A stretch of 64,000 nt of DNA from Halomonas sp. SSL-5 (GCF_030708455.1 NZ_JAUYWF010000006.1:62001-126000), one strand, 5' to 3'. Shown: positions 8,149 to 20,092, counted from the stretch's first letter. Made by a program: numbers and translations. The notes: generated from the sequence alone by a model not told the origin.

Positions 8149-8814
8149 CTAGCGCTCGATGCCCTCCTGAACCGCCCACACCGCGGCCTCGACCCGCGAG
8201 CGCAGGTTGAGCTTCTTGAGCAGGTGCTTGACGTGCACCTTCACCGTGCCCTCGGTGATCTCGAGCTTGCGGGCGATCATCTTGTTGGAGAGCCCCGCGG
8301 CCAGCTCACGCAGGATCTCGCGCTCGCGCTGGGTCAGGCTGTGGATATCCGGCGCTGCCGGCTGACGGCGCTGGCTGCGCAGCGCCTCGGCGAGCAGTGC
8401 GGTGAGGCTCTCGCTGATCACCATGCGCCCCAGGGAGGCCTGGCGCAGCTGGCGCACCATCTCGTCGGGGTCCATGTCCTTGAGCAGGTAGCCGTCGGCG
8501 CCCGATTGCAGGGCGTTGACCACGTCCTCTTCATTGTCGGAGACCGTGAACATCACCACCCGGCCGGCGAAGCCACCGCTGCGCAGGCGCTTGAGCGTCT
8601 CGATGCCGTCCATCCCCGGCATGTTGAGGTCGAGCAGCACCATGTCGGGGTCGAGCTCCAGCGCCAGGCGGATGCCCTCCTCGGGCTCGCCGGCCTCGCC
8701 GGCGAGCAGCAGGTCATCCTCCAGCTCCAGCAGCTGGGAGACACCGCGACGCAGCAGGGGATGGTCGTCGATGATCAGGATGGTGGCGGGGTGCTCGGTC
8801 GTGGTGTCGGTCAT
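8149..8814 (-). CDS. narL: NarL, nitrate/nitrite response regulator
   Basis: This 221-residue response regulator has a receiver domain with the acidic pair Asp16-Asp17 and phosphoacceptor Asp62 (VLLDLNMPG). The C-terminal LuxR-type HTH runs from about residue 156 (LTQREREILRELAAGLSNK). Length and both domains match NarL. Its ATG overlaps the narX stop (4 nt), so sensor and regulator are coupled. NarL phosphorylated by NarX would bind the heptamer clusters seen before narK2, narK3/narX and narG. Confidence 0.93.
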   Translation of the reverse strand: MTDTTTEHPATILIIDDHPLLRRGVSQLLELEDDLLLAGEAGEPEEGIRLALELDPDMVLLDLNMPGMDGIETLKRLRSGGFAGRVVMFTVSDNEEDVVNALQSGADGYLLKDMDPDEMVRQLRQASLGRMVISESLTALLAEALRSQRRQPAAPDIHSLTQREREILRELAAGLSNKMIARKLEITEGTVKVHVKHLLKKLNLRSRVEAAVWAVQEGIER

Positions 8815-10739
8815 CCTGGGCTCCTGTTGCCATGGGGGGGATCGGCCGCCGCGCCGGCAGCGGGGGCGATGCCGTCGGCGCTGGCCTGCTGGTGGATCAG
8901 GCGCGCGGTCTGGGGCGTGAAGGTCAGCTCGACCCGGGTGCCACCGCCGGGGCGATTGCCCAGCATCATGCGGCCACCCAGGGTCTCGGCGCGGTCGCGC
9001 ATGATCACCAGGCCGTAGTGCATCGGTGGTGAGCTGTCGTCCGCAAGGCCCACGCCGTCGTCCTCGATGGCGACACGCACCCGCGCCGCCTGGAAGGCGA
9101 TGGTAACGGCGGCCCAGTGGGCGTTGGCGTGCTTGAGGACGTTGGCCAACGCCTCGCGCACCACCTGCAGCACGTGGATCTCCTCGTTGGGGTTGAGCAG
9201 GTGGGGCGGCACGTCGACATCGAGCTCCACGGCGAAGCCCAGCCTATCGCCGAACTCCCTGGTGGTCTGGCGCAGGGCGCTGGCCAGCCCCGGCGCCTCG
9301 AGCTTGAGGCGGAAGGTGGTGAGCAGCTCGCGCAGCTGGCGGTAGGCGCTGTCGAGCCCGGTGCGCAGCTCATCGAACACCGCCGCCTGGCTCTCCTGCG
9401 TCGCTCCCTTGTGCTGCATGCGCTCCAGGCGCGCCACCTGCATCTTGAGATAGGAGAGCGACTGGGCCAGGGAGTCGTGCAGCTCACGGGCGATGATGGC
9501 GCGTTCGTTCATCAGCGTCACCTGTTGCTGCTCCTCGATGCGCCGCTGCAGGTAGACCGCGGTGGCCAGCTGGTCGGCCAGGGCGTTGAGCAGGCGGCGT
9601 ACGCTATCGGAGAGCGGTTGGCTCCTGGGATGCCACACCTCGAGGGTGCCGAGCATCAGCTCGCCGACGCTCACCGGCAGCAGCAGGCACTCGCCCTGTT
9701 CGGTCTGCTCCAGCTTGAGCGGCTGGGGGTCGAGCAGGCAGGCGTGACAGTCGTGGTCGCGGCAGTACTCCGGACGACGCGGCGAGTGGGTGGCCAGAAT
9801 CGGGATCTGGCGGTCATCAAAGGAGTCGTTGAGCGACAGCCGGAGCGGCCCCACCTCGAGCAGCTGCTCGAGGTGGCGCAGCATGGGGGCGGCACTGGCA
9901 CACAGGTCGTTGCCACCGCCGTAGAGGGCGCGGCTGCCCTCGTGCATGACCTCCATGGCGCGGTTGCTGCGCTCGAGCTCCACCTTCTTGCGCGAGGCGC
10001 GCGCCTCCAGCTCGGCGTAGCTCTCCGCCAGCTCCGCGGCCATGCCGTCGAAGGTGCGCCCCAGCAGGGCGAGTTCATCGTTGCCGGTGAGATGCGTGCG
10101 GTAGGCGAAGTTGCGCTGGGCCGCCTCCCGGGCCAGTACCACCAGCTGGTGCAGCGGTGCCACCAGGTTGTGGCGGATATCGTAGAGGGCGATGGCCACC
10201 ACCACCGCGGTCAGCGCCAGGAACAGGATCTGCAGGGCGCTGAGCAGGCGGAGCTTCGACTCGCTGTTCTGCTCGAGCAGGGTGACCATGGCGTCGATAT
10301 CGCCGACCAGGCCGTCCAGGGTCTGGCGCATGGCGCCGACCTCCAGCCCACCGCCGTCGAGCGTGCGGGTGACCTGGGGGGCCAGGGCCTCGGCCCAGCG
10401 CTCCTGGAGCGTCCGGTGCCGCTCCCGCAGCGGGTGGTCCTCGGCCCCGGGCAGGGCGGCGGTCAGCGCGGGGCTGACCAGGCGCGTCTCGAAGTGGTCC
10501 ATCAGCGCCACGACTCGCTCGCGCTGCGCCGGCTCGGGCTGCTGCTCGTAGCGCTGCAGGGCAGCGACGATCTGGTAGGTGTTCATGCGCAGCGAGCCGG
10601 CCATGTTGATGGCACCGGCGTCACCGCGACTGTCGTTGGCCACCGTCATGGTGACCACGATGCTGACCAGGGCCATGGCAGTGATGGCGAGCAGCGAGGC
10701 GATGATGCGTGCCACCAGGGAGCGTTGCAGCAGTTTCAT
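8811..10739 (-). CDS. narX: NarX, nitrate/nitrite sensor histidine kinase
   Basis: From the ATG at 10739 the sensor has 642 residues. TM1 is at about 10-33 and is followed by the ligand-binding P-box (NDSRGDAGAINMAGSLRMN, about 35-53). TM2 is at about 166-187, then a HAMP-type linker and a central module with Cys280, Cys326, Cys331 and Cys334. The phosphoacceptor is His421 in ARELHDSLAQ (HisKA_3), followed by an ATPase domain (NEEIHVLQVVREALANVLKHA). An upstream in-frame extension to 10895 would add 52 unstructured residues and is rejected because TM1 should be near the N-terminus. Confidence 0.93.
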   Translation of the reverse strand: MKLLQRSLVARIIASLLAITAMALVSIVVTMTVANDSRGDAGAINMAGSLRMNTYQIVAALQRYEQQPEPAQRERVVALMDHFETRLVSPALTAALPGAEDHPLRERHRTLQERWAEALAPQVTRTLDGGGLEVGAMRQTLDGLVGDIDAMVTLLEQNSESKLRLLSALQILFLALTAVVVAIALYDIRHNLVAPLHQLVVLAREAAQRNFAYRTHLTGNDELALLGRTFDGMAAELAESYAELEARASRKKVELERSNRAMEVMHEGSRALYGGGNDLCASAAPMLRHLEQLLEVGPLRLSLNDSFDDRQIPILATHSPRRPEYCRDHDCHACLLDPQPLKLEQTEQGECLLLPVSVGELMLGTLEVWHPRSQPLSDSVRRLLNALADQLATAVYLQRRIEEQQQVTLMNERAIIARELHDSLAQSLSYLKMQVARLERMQHKGATQESQAAVFDELRTGLDSAYRQLRELLTTFRLKLEAPGLASALRQTTREFGDRLGFAVELDVDVPPHLLNPNEEIHVLQVVREALANVLKHANAHWAAVTIAFQAARVRVAIEDDGVGLADDSSPPMHYGLVIMRDRAETLGGRMMLGNRPGGGTRVELTFTPQTARLIHQQASADGIAPAAGAAADPPHGNRSPG

Positions 10740-10804
10740 AGGACTCGCGGGCTGTCGGGGGAGTGGCGCTGTGCAGGGTGCTGCCTGGAGTCTACTACAC
10801 CCAA

Positions 10805-10825
10805 GGGGGTAGGGCGGATACCTCC
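10805..10825. promoter_or_regulatory. NarL-type heptamers between divergent narX and narK3
   Basis: GGGGGTA (10805-10811) and TACCTCC (10819-10825) are NarL-like heptamers in the short region between narX (- strand) and the third NarK-like gene (+ strand). They could serve either promoter. No FNR-type box is evident here. Confidence 0.55.
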
Positions 10826-10893
10826 ACTGCCCCTTTGACCCCGGGGAGCGCCCTGCTGAGACTTTGACGGACACTCCACCGTTGCCTGGCCCC

Positions 10894-12174
10894 ATGATGT
10901 CACTCCCGTCTGACCGCGATGCCGACGTCGTCGGCTACCGCCCGCTGGTGGTGGTGATGCTGTCGCCGCTGGCCTTCGCCCTGGTGTTCGCCAGCTGGAC
11001 CATCTTCGCGGTGCTGGGGCTCGAGCTGAGCGACCAGCTGGACCTGGGCGAGCTCGGCTTCGCGCTACTGCTGGCCACGCCCATGGTGACCGGCGCACTG
11101 GCGGCGCTGCCCATGGCGGCCCTGGCCCGGCGTCATGGGGGGCGACGCGTGATGATCGCCTGCCTGCTGCTGATCTGTCCCTTCCTGTGGGCGGTGGCCC
11201 ACTCCAGCAGCTACCCGCACTTCCTGCTCTCCGGCGCCGGTCTGGGGCTGGGGGCGGGGTCACTCGCGGCGGGGCTGGTCTATGTGGGGGAGCTCTGCCC
11301 GCGGCGTCACGCCGGGCTGGCCCTGGGCCTCTACGGCGCCGGCATGATGGGCGCCGGCCTCAGCTATCTGCTGCTGCCGCTGATCAGCCAGGCCTACGGC
11401 TGGCGCAGCGCCCCCATGCTCTATCTGCTGCCGGTACTGGCGGTGGCCGCCCTGCTGTGGCTATTCGCCGAGGATCCGGCCCCGGCTGCCGATGCCGACC
11501 CCGATGACGACGGCCTGGCCAGGGAGGCGCGCGTGGGGTGGCTGGCGGCCCTGCACCATTGGCGTCCCTGGCGTCTGGCGCTGGTCTACAGCTTCTTCTA
11601 CGGCGCCTTCGTGGCCCTGTCGCTGTGGGTGCCTGCCTACCTCGGCGCTCAGTACGGCCTGGGGCTGCGCGATGCCGCCATGCTGGCGCTGCCCTTTCCG
11701 GTGGTGGTGGGCCTGGGCCAGGTGGCGGGGGGCGCCTGGAGCGATGCGCGTGACTTTCGCGCCCTGCGCTGGTGGGTCAGCGCCTGCGTGCTGGTGTGCC
11801 TGTTCCTGCTCTCCTACCCCCCCTTCACCATGCGGATCGAGGGGGTGGAGCGGGTGCTCACGCTGCGCTACACGGCGCCGCTGTGGGGCTTCCTGGCGCT
11901 GCTGGTGACCATGGGCCTGATCATGGGGGTCGGCCAGGGCAGCCTGATGCGCATGATCCACCGCGACCATGGCCCCAACCTGGCCCTGGTGGGCGGCCTC
12001 TCGCTGACCCTGGGCGGGCTGTTCGGCGCACTGCTGCCGGTGATGTTCGCCCTGGGCAACCTATGGGTGGGCATCCGCACCGCGGGGTTCATGTTCCTCT
12101 ACGCCTCGCTGGTGGTGTGCATGCTGGTGATGGTCTGGGATCACGCCAGCGGGATAGGACGGATGAAGCCCTGA
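10894..12174 (+). CDS. Third NarK/NasA-like nitrate MFS transporter
   Basis: The protein has about 426 residues from the ATG at 10894 and about 12 hydrophobic segments. It resembles the NNP family in LELSDQLDLGELGFALLLATPMVTGALAALPM, the helix 2-3 loop (ARRHGGRRVMIA) and a Gly-rich GLGLGAGSLAAGLVYV segment. It diverges from narX and lies just before narG. It is a more divergent paralogue than the narK1 and narK2 products. The start is uncertain: an in-frame TTG at 10864 and an ATG at 10897 are also possible, and none has a strong ribosome-binding site. Confidence 0.82.
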   Translation: MMSLPSDRDADVVGYRPLVVVMLSPLAFALVFASWTIFAVLGLELSDQLDLGELGFALLLATPMVTGALAALPMAALARRHGGRRVMIACLLLICPFLWAVAHSSSYPHFLLSGAGLGLGAGSLAAGLVYVGELCPRRHAGLALGLYGAGMMGAGLSYLLLPLISQAYGWRSAPMLYLLPVLAVAALLWLFAEDPAPAADADPDDDGLAREARVGWLAALHHWRPWRLALVYSFFYGAFVALSLWVPAYLGAQYGLGLRDAAMLALPFPVVVGLGQVAGGAWSDARDFRALRWWVSACVLVCLFLLSYPPFTMRIEGVERVLTLRYTAPLWGFLALLVTMGLIMGVGQGSLMRMIHRDHGPNLALVGGLSLTLGGLFGALLPVMFALGNLWVGIRTAGFMFLYASLVVCMLVMVWDHASGIGRMKP

Positions 12175-12206
12175 TGACGGCTATCACCCTGGCGGCGTGG
12201 GGGGCC

Positions 12207-12243
12207 TATCCCCTTGGGGGTAGACCAGGGGTATATGGAGGTA
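12207..12243 (+). promoter_or_regulatory. NarL-type heptamer array upstream of narG
   Basis: Four heptamers occur within 37 bp: TATCCCC and GGGGGTA form a 7-2-7 inverted pair (12207-12222), followed by AGGGGTA (12227-12233) and GGAGGTA (12237-12243) at about one-turn spacing. They lie 140-176 bp before the narG ATG. No FNR-type box was found in this intergenic region, so nitrate control through NarL seems dominant. Confidence 0.65.
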
Positions 12244-12382
12244 ACCGGGCAGTATTCGCGGCCGCCATCGCCCAGAATTGCCTGCATGTCACCGGCCCTG
12301 GTCCGCGCCGCGCGCATTCGACCAAGGCCGACCGGGTGGTCCGGCGGGGCCACGCATCTTTTCAGGAGCCTGGAGAGCGACC

Positions 12383-15300
12383 ATGAGTCACTTCATCGAT
12401 CGGCTGAACTTCTTCCGCAAGGCCCGCGAGCCTTTCGCCAACGACCACGGCGAGCTTCGCGACGAGTCTCGCGGCTGGGAAAACAGCTACCGTCAGCGCT
12501 GGCAGCACGACAAGGTCGTGCGCTCCACCCACGGGGTGAACTGCACCGGGTCGTGCAGCTGGAAGATCTACGTCAAGAACGGCCTGGTCACCTGGGAGAC
12601 CCAGCAGACCGACTACCCGCGCACCCGGCCGGACCTGCCCAACCATGAGCCACGGGGCTGCCCGCGCGGTGCCAGCTACTCCTGGTACATGTACAGCGCC
12701 AACCGTCTCAAGTACCCCCTGATCAGGAAACCGCTGCTCAAGCTGTGGCGCGAGGCCCTCGAGGCGAAGGGGGATCCGGTCGATGCCTGGGCCTCCATCG
12801 TCGAGGACCCGGCCAAGGCCAAGCAGTACAAGCGTGCCCGCGGCATGGGGGGCTTCGTGCGCGGCAACTGGGACGAGCTCAACGAGCTGGTCGCGGCTTC
12901 CAACGTCTACACCGCCAAGCAGTATGGCCCCGACCGCATCATCGGCTTCTCGCCGATTCCCGCCATGTCCATGGTCAGCTATGCCGCAGGCAGCCGCTAC
13001 CTGTCGCTGATCGGCGGCGTCTGCATGAGCTTCTACGACTTCTATTGCGACCTGCCGCCGGCATCGCCGATGACCTGGGGCGAGCAGACCGACGTGCCCG
13101 AGTCCGCCGACTGGTACAACTCCGGCTATATCATCGCCTGGGGCTCCAACGTGCCCCAGACCCGCACCCCGGATGCCCACTTCTTCACCGAGGTGCGTTA
13201 CAAGGGCACCAAGACCGTCTCGATCACCCCGGACTATGCCGAGGTCTCCAAGCTTACCGACGAGTGGCTCTCCGCCAAGCAGGGCACCGATGCCGCCCTG
13301 GCGATGGCCATGGGCCACGTCATCCTCAAGGAGTTCCACCTCGACAAGCCCAGCAGCTACTTTACCGACTACGTGCGCCGCTACTCCGACATGCCGTTCC
13401 TGGTCGAGCTCGAGCCCCGCGAAGACGGCAGCTACGCGCCGGGACGTCAGCTGCGTGCCAGCGATTTCGAGGCAAGCCTCAGTCAGGAGAACAACCCGGA
13501 GTGGAAGACCGTCGCCTGGGACGAGACCCGCGACCAACTGGTGGTGCCGCGCGGCTCCATCGGCTTCCGCTGGGGCGAGACCGGTGATGAGGTCGGCAAG
13601 TGGAACCTCGAGCCCCTCGACGCCGAAGGCACCGAGATCAAGCCGCTGCTGAGCCTCGCCGAGCACCACGACAGCGTGGCCAGGGTCGCCTTCCCCTACT
13701 TCGGCGGCATCGAGCACGAGCACTTCGACCATGTGAAAGGCGAAGGCGCGGGGGCGGCGGATGACCTGCTGTTCCACAACCTGCCCGTCAAGAAAATGAA
13801 GAAGGCCGACGGCAGCGAGATGCTGGCGGTCACCGTGTTCGACCTGATGTGCGCCAACTACGGCATCGACCGCGGTTTCCGCGGCGATAGCGAAGATGAC
13901 GGTGCCACGTCCTACGATCAGGTCCGCCCCTACACCCCGGCCTGGCAGGAGAAGATCACCGGTGTGCCGGCGGATCAGTGTGCGCGCATCGCCCGTGAGT
14001 TCGCCGACAACGCCGACAAGACCCAGGGGCGCAGCATGATCATCGTCGGTGCCGGCATGAACCACTGGTACCACATGGACATGAACTACCGCGGCCTGAT
14101 CAACATGTTGGTCATGTGCGGCTGTATCGGTCAGAGCGGCGGCGGCTGGGCCCACTACGTGGGTCAGGAGAAGCTGCGCCCGCAGACCGGCTGGACCCCG
14201 CTGGCCTTCGGCCTCGACTGGCAGCGTCCGCCGCGTCACATGAACTCCACCTCCTTCTTCTACAACCACTCCTCCCAGTGGCGCTACGAGAAGCTCGAGA
14301 TCAAGGAGATCCTCTCGCCGCTGGCCAAGGCCGAGGACTATCCGGGTAGCCTGATCGACTTCAACGTGCGCTCCGAGCGTATGGGCTGGCTGCCCTCCGC
14401 GCCGCAGCTCTCCACCAACCCGCTGCGACTGGCGAAGAAGGCCGAGGAAGCCGGGATGTCGACCAAGGACTACGCCGTTCAGCAGCTCAAGAGTGGCGAG
14501 CTCTCCTTCGCGGCGGAAGACCCGGACAATCCCCAGAACTTCCCGCGCAACATGTTCATCTGGCGCTCCAACCTGCTGGGCAGCTCCGGCAAGGGCCATG
14601 AGTACATGCTCAAGTACCTGCTCGGCACTCGCCACGGTATCCAGGGCAAGGACCTGGGTGAGGAAGGCGGCACCATACCCGAAGAGGTCAAGTGGCATGA
14701 CGAGGCGCCCGAGGGCAAGCTCGACCTGCTGGTGACCCTGGACTTCCGCATGTCCACCACCTGCCTCTACTCGGACATCGTGTTTCCCACGGCGACCTGG
14801 TACGAGAAGAACGACCTCAACACGTCCGACATGCACCCCTTCATCCACCCGCTGACCGCAGCGACCGACCCGGCGTGGGAGTCACGCAGCGACTGGGACA
14901 TCTACAAGGGCATTGCCAAGGCCTTCTCGAAGGCCTGCGTGGGGCACCTGGGCGAGGAGACCGACCTGGTCACCCTGCCGCACCAGCACGACTCCCCGGC
15001 GGAGCTTTCCCAGGTCGAGGTCAAGGACTGGAAGAAGGGCGAGTGCGAGCCGATCCCGGGCAAGACCATGCCGGCACTGATCGAGGTCAAGCGCAACTAC
15101 CCCGAGACCTATGAGCGCTTCACCTCCGTGGGCCCGCTGCTCCAGAGCATCGGCAACGGCGGCAAGGGCATCAACTGGAACACCGAATCCGAGGTCGAAC
15201 TGCTCGGCAAGCTCAACCACCGCAAGCTGGACGGGCCGCACAAGGGGCGTCCGCAGATCGAGAGTGCCGTGGATGCCGCCGAGATGATCCTGACCCTGGC

Positions 15301-16161
15301 GCCGGAGACCAACGGCCAGGTGGCGGTGAAGGCCTGGGACGCGCTTTCCAAGATCACCGGGCGGGATCACACCCACCTGGCGCATCCCAAGGAAGAGGAG
15401 AAGATCCGTTTCCGCGACATCGTTGCCCAGCCGCGCAAGATCATCTCCAGCCCGACCTGGTCCGGCCTCGAGGACGAGCACGTCTCCTACAACGCCGGCT
15501 ATACCAACGTCCACGAGCTGATCCCGTGGCGCACCGTCAGCGGCCGCCAGCAGTTCTACCAGGATCACCCCTGGATGCGCGCCTTCGGCGAGAGCCTGCT
15601 GGCCTATCGGCCTCCCATCAATACCAAGGCGGCGCAGGGCTTCACGCTTCCGGCCGACAATGGCTACAAGACCAAGGCGCTGAACTTCATCACGCCGCAC
15701 CAGAAGTGGGGGATCCACTCCACCTACAGTGAAAACCTGCTGATGCTGACCTTGTCACGCGGCGGCCCTATTGCCTGGCTGTCGGAAGACGATGCGCAGT
15801 CGATCGGCATTGAAGACAACGACTGGATCGAGCTCTACAACGCCAATGGTGCGATTACCGCCCGTGCCGTGGTCAGCCAGCGGGTCAAGAACGGCATGGT
15901 GATGATGTACCACGCCCAGGAACGCATCACCAATATCCCTGGCTCCGAGGTCAGCGGGACGCGTGGCGGGTTCCATAACTCGGTCACCCGCATCTGCCCC
16001 AAGCCGACTCACATGATCGGCGGCTACGCGCAGCTCTCCTACAGCTTCAACTACTACGGTACCGTCGGCTCCAACCGCGACGAATTCGTCCTGATTCGCA
16101 AGATGAAGAACATCGACTGGCTGGATGGCGAAGGCAATGACACCGTGCAGGAGGCCGTCAA

Positions 16162-16165
<4 letters not shown>
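12383..16165 (+). CDS. narG: NarG, respiratory nitrate reductase catalytic alpha subunit
   Basis: The protein is 1260 residues, the normal size for NarG. The FS0 cluster ligands His50, Cys54, Cys58 and Cys93 are present (STHGVNCTGSCSW and EPRGCPRGASYSW) and match E. coli His49/Cys53/Cys57/Cys92 with a one-residue offset. The Mo-bisMGD region contains YNSGYIIAWGSNVPQTRTPD. The enzyme reduces nitrate to nitrite on the cytoplasmic face of the membrane with quinol electrons from NarI via NarH. The ATG at 12383 with GGAGAG upstream fits the conserved N-terminus; an upstream frame to 12278 lacks homology. It overlaps narH by 4 nt. Confidence 0.97.
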
Positions 16166-17728
<1,563 letters not shown>

Positions 17729-17736
<8 letters not shown>

Positions 17737-18514
17737 GGCAGCGATGCAATACCCCGTGGCGGAGCCCGACATGCTGAGTCTGCGTGTGCTGGCCCGACTG
17801 CTCGACTATCCCTCCGCGGAACTCCAGGCCGCCGCGCCGGAGCTGATCGAGATCATCAACGACGAGCGCCGGCTTCCGGCGGCGCTTCGCGCTCGCCTGA
17901 TGGACTGGTGTCAGCGCCTGCTGGAGGCCGACCTGCTGGAACTGCAGTCCGAGTACGTGGCGCTGTTCGACAAGGGGCGCGCGACCTCGCTGCTGCTCTT
18001 CGAGCACGTTCACGGCGAGTCCCGTGATCGTGGCCAGGCGATGGTCGACCTGATGGCCGAATACCGCGCCGCGGGCTTCGAGCTCGATGCGCGTGAGCTG
18101 CCCGACTACCTGCCGATGTTCCTGGAGTACCTCTCGACCCGCCCGGAGGCCGATATCGGTCGCTGGCTGGGCGAGATCCGCCACATTCTGGCGTTGCTCA
18201 GTGCGCGCCTCGAGGAGCGTGAGGCCGACCATGCTCTGGTGCCGCTGGCGCTGCTGGCGCTGATCGGCGCCGAGGAAGACGTCGCGGCCCACCGCGACAG
18301 CGTCAAGGCGGAGGCGCCCGACGACACCCCCGAGGCGCTGGACGAGGTCTGGGAAGAGGAAGCGGTGCGCTTCAGTGCCGCCTCCGACGAGGACTGCGCA
18401 CTGCAGTCCGCCGAGGGTCGCCGACTCGCCGAGCGCAAGCAGGCCGTGCCCAGCGACCCCGTCAGGATCATGCCCGGCAGCGGTCAGACCGACCGCACCG
18501 CGACCGATCGCTAA
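17729..18514 (+). CDS. narJ: NarJ, nitrate reductase assembly chaperone
   Basis: This 261-residue protein belongs to the TorD/NarJ family of redox-enzyme maturation chaperones (LARLLDYPSAEL, ELQSEYVALFDKGRATSLLLFEHVHGESRDRGQAMVDL). It binds NarG and helps Mo-cofactor and cluster insertion before membrane docking. The acidic C-terminal tail is typical. The ATG at 17729 overlaps narH and has GAGGAGG upstream. A longer frame from 17612 lies inside narH and adds a Pro/Arg-rich stretch without homology, so it is rejected. Confidence 0.93.
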
Positions 18515-18526
18515 AGGAGAACCGTC

Positions 18527-19210
18527 ATGTTTAGCGAATACCTGCAACACCTGATCTATGGCTACTACCCCTATCTGGCCGGTACGGTGTTCCTGGTCGG
18601 CAGCCTGCTGCGTTACGACCACGGCCAGTTCACCTGGAAGACCGGTTCCAGCCAGATGCTCTCGTCGAAGAACATGCGTCTCGCCAGCAACCTCTTCCAT
18701 ATCGGCATCATCGTGATCTTCTTCGGCCACCTGTTCGGCATGCTGACGCCGCACTGGGTCTATGCGCCCTTCCTGAGCGCCGGAACCAAGCAGGTGCTGG
18801 CGATCGTCATAGGCGGTATCGCCGGGGTGCTGTGCCTGGCCGGCGGTGCCATGCTGCTCTACCGTCGCCTGACCAACCCGCGGGTCAAGGCTTCGTCGAG
18901 CATGATGGATACCGCCATCCTCGGCTTGATCGTCTTGCAGGCCGGCCTGGGCGTGATCACCGTGTTCTTCTCGCTGGGCCACCTGGACGGCGCGATGATG
19001 CTGACCCTGGCGGGCTGGGCCCAGTCCATCGTGTTCTTCAGTGGTGGCGCGGCCGATTACATGGCCGAGGTCTCCTGGATCTACAAGATCCATGTCTTCC
19101 TGGGGCTGACCATCATCCTGCTGTTTCCCTTCACCCGCCTGGTGCACGTGTGGAGCGTGCCCTTCGGCTACGTGACTCGTCGCTATCAGCTGGTTCGCAA
19201 GCGGGGCTAA
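18527..19210 (+). CDS. narI: NarI, nitrate reductase cytochrome b gamma subunit
   Basis: NarI is 227 residues with five predicted membrane helices. Candidate haem b ligands are His58, His68, His189 and His207, each two residues later than the E. coli ligands 56, 66, 187 and 205. It oxidises quinol and anchors NarGH to the cytoplasmic membrane. The gap after narJ is 12 bp with an AAAGGAG ribosome-binding site. Confidence 0.95.
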   Translation: MFSEYLQHLIYGYYPYLAGTVFLVGSLLRYDHGQFTWKTGSSQMLSSKNMRLASNLFHIGIIVIFFGHLFGMLTPHWVYAPFLSAGTKQVLAIVIGGIAGVLCLAGGAMLLYRRLTNPRVKASSSMMDTAILGLIVLQAGLGVITVFFSLGHLDGAMMLTLAGWAQSIVFFSGGAADYMAEVSWIYKIHVFLGLTIILLFPFTRLVHVWSVPFGYVTRRYQLVRKRG

Positions 19211-19214
19211 TACC

Positions 19215-20036
19215 ATGCAGAAGATCGATATCGAGATGATCCCGGGGGGCGCCACGCCCCCGCCCATCCGGGTCGGCGAGGCCACCATCGCCGAGGCCGC
19301 CATCGCCGAGGAGATGCAGTACCATCCGGCGGACAGCGCCGGCACCGCCCAGCTCAAGGCGGCCCGTGCGCTGGTGGTGCGCGAGCTGCTGCGCCAGCGG
19401 GCGGCCGCCCTGGGGGTTACCGAGGCTGCCGGCGAGGCGTTCGACGAGGCCGATGCGGCCATCGCCGAGCTGCTGGAGCGGGAGCTGGAGGTGCCCGAGC
19501 CCGCCGAGGCGGACTGCCGCCGCTTCCACGCCGCTCACCCCGAGCGCTTCAGCGAACCCACCCGCCTGCGGGTGCGTCATGTGCTGCTGGCCGCCGCGCC
19601 GGACGACGCCCCGGCCCGCGACGCCGGCTATCGCCTGGGCGAGAAGCTGGTCCGCGAGCTGCAGGAGGTGCCCGAGCGCTTCACCGAGTTCGCCCAGCGC
19701 CACTCCGCCTGCCCCTCGAAGGAGGAGGGCGGTGACCTGGGCTGGCTGGCGCCCGGCCAGACCGTGGCCGAGCTCGACCGTGCCCTGCAGCACCTGCCCG
19801 AGGGCCTGCACGATCGCCCGCTGGCCTCGCGCTACGGCTGGCATGTCGTCACCATCGACCAGCGCGTCGAGGGACGCGAGCTGCCCTATGAGCAGGTGGC
19901 CGAGCACGTCCGCCACAGCCTGCGCGAGCAGGCCACCCGCCGGGCGCTGCGCCACTACCTGCTGGCGCTGGAGGCCGAGATCGGGGTCGAGGGGATCAGC
20001 CTCGACGACGACAGCGCCAGCGCCCTGATGCAGTAA
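19215..20036 (+). CDS. Parvulin-type peptidyl-prolyl isomerase of the nar operon
   Basis: This 273-residue protein has an N-terminal helical SurA/NifM-like region (about residues 1-110). It is followed by a rotamase (parvulin) domain with RVRHVLLAA, then FTEFAQRHSACPSKEEGGDLGWLAPGQ and SRYGWHVVTID. There is no signal peptide, so it is probably cytoplasmic. It starts 4 nt after narI and ends just before a terminator, so it belongs to the narGHJI transcript. A nar-linked isomerase could assist folding of NarG or NarH; NifM does this for nitrogenase Fe protein, but here the role is inferred. Confidence 0.88.
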   Translation: MQKIDIEMIPGGATPPPIRVGEATIAEAAIAEEMQYHPADSAGTAQLKAARALVVRELLRQRAAALGVTEAAGEAFDEADAAIAELLERELEVPEPAEADCRRFHAAHPERFSEPTRLRVRHVLLAAAPDDAPARDAGYRLGEKLVRELQEVPERFTEFAQRHSACPSKEEGGDLGWLAPGQTVAELDRALQHLPEGLHDRPLASRYGWHVVTIDQRVEGRELPYEQVAEHVRHSLREQATRRALRHYLLALEAEIGVEGISLDDDSASALMQ

Positions 20037-20049
20037 GCCCTTCCCCCGG

Positions 20050-20092
20050 GATCCTGCCGCCTCGCCCGGCGGCGGGATCTTGCGCTTTCTTG
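20050..20092 (+). terminator. Terminator of the narGHJI-ppiC operon
   Basis: A 12-bp stem (one G-T pair; GATCCTGCCGCC with GGCGGCGGGATC) and a 6-nt loop are followed by TTGCGCTTTCTT. It begins 14 nt after the isomerase stop codon. Confidence 0.8.

Noticed and set aside
12290..12305. TTGCCTGCATGTCA as an FNR box before narG
   Set aside because: Only the left TTG matches; the right half-site is out of register with ATCAA.
12362..14848. An 828-codon open frame on the - strand opposite narG
   Set aside because: It is a shadow of narG codon bias (Val/Leu/Gly/His-rich) with no recognisable motif.
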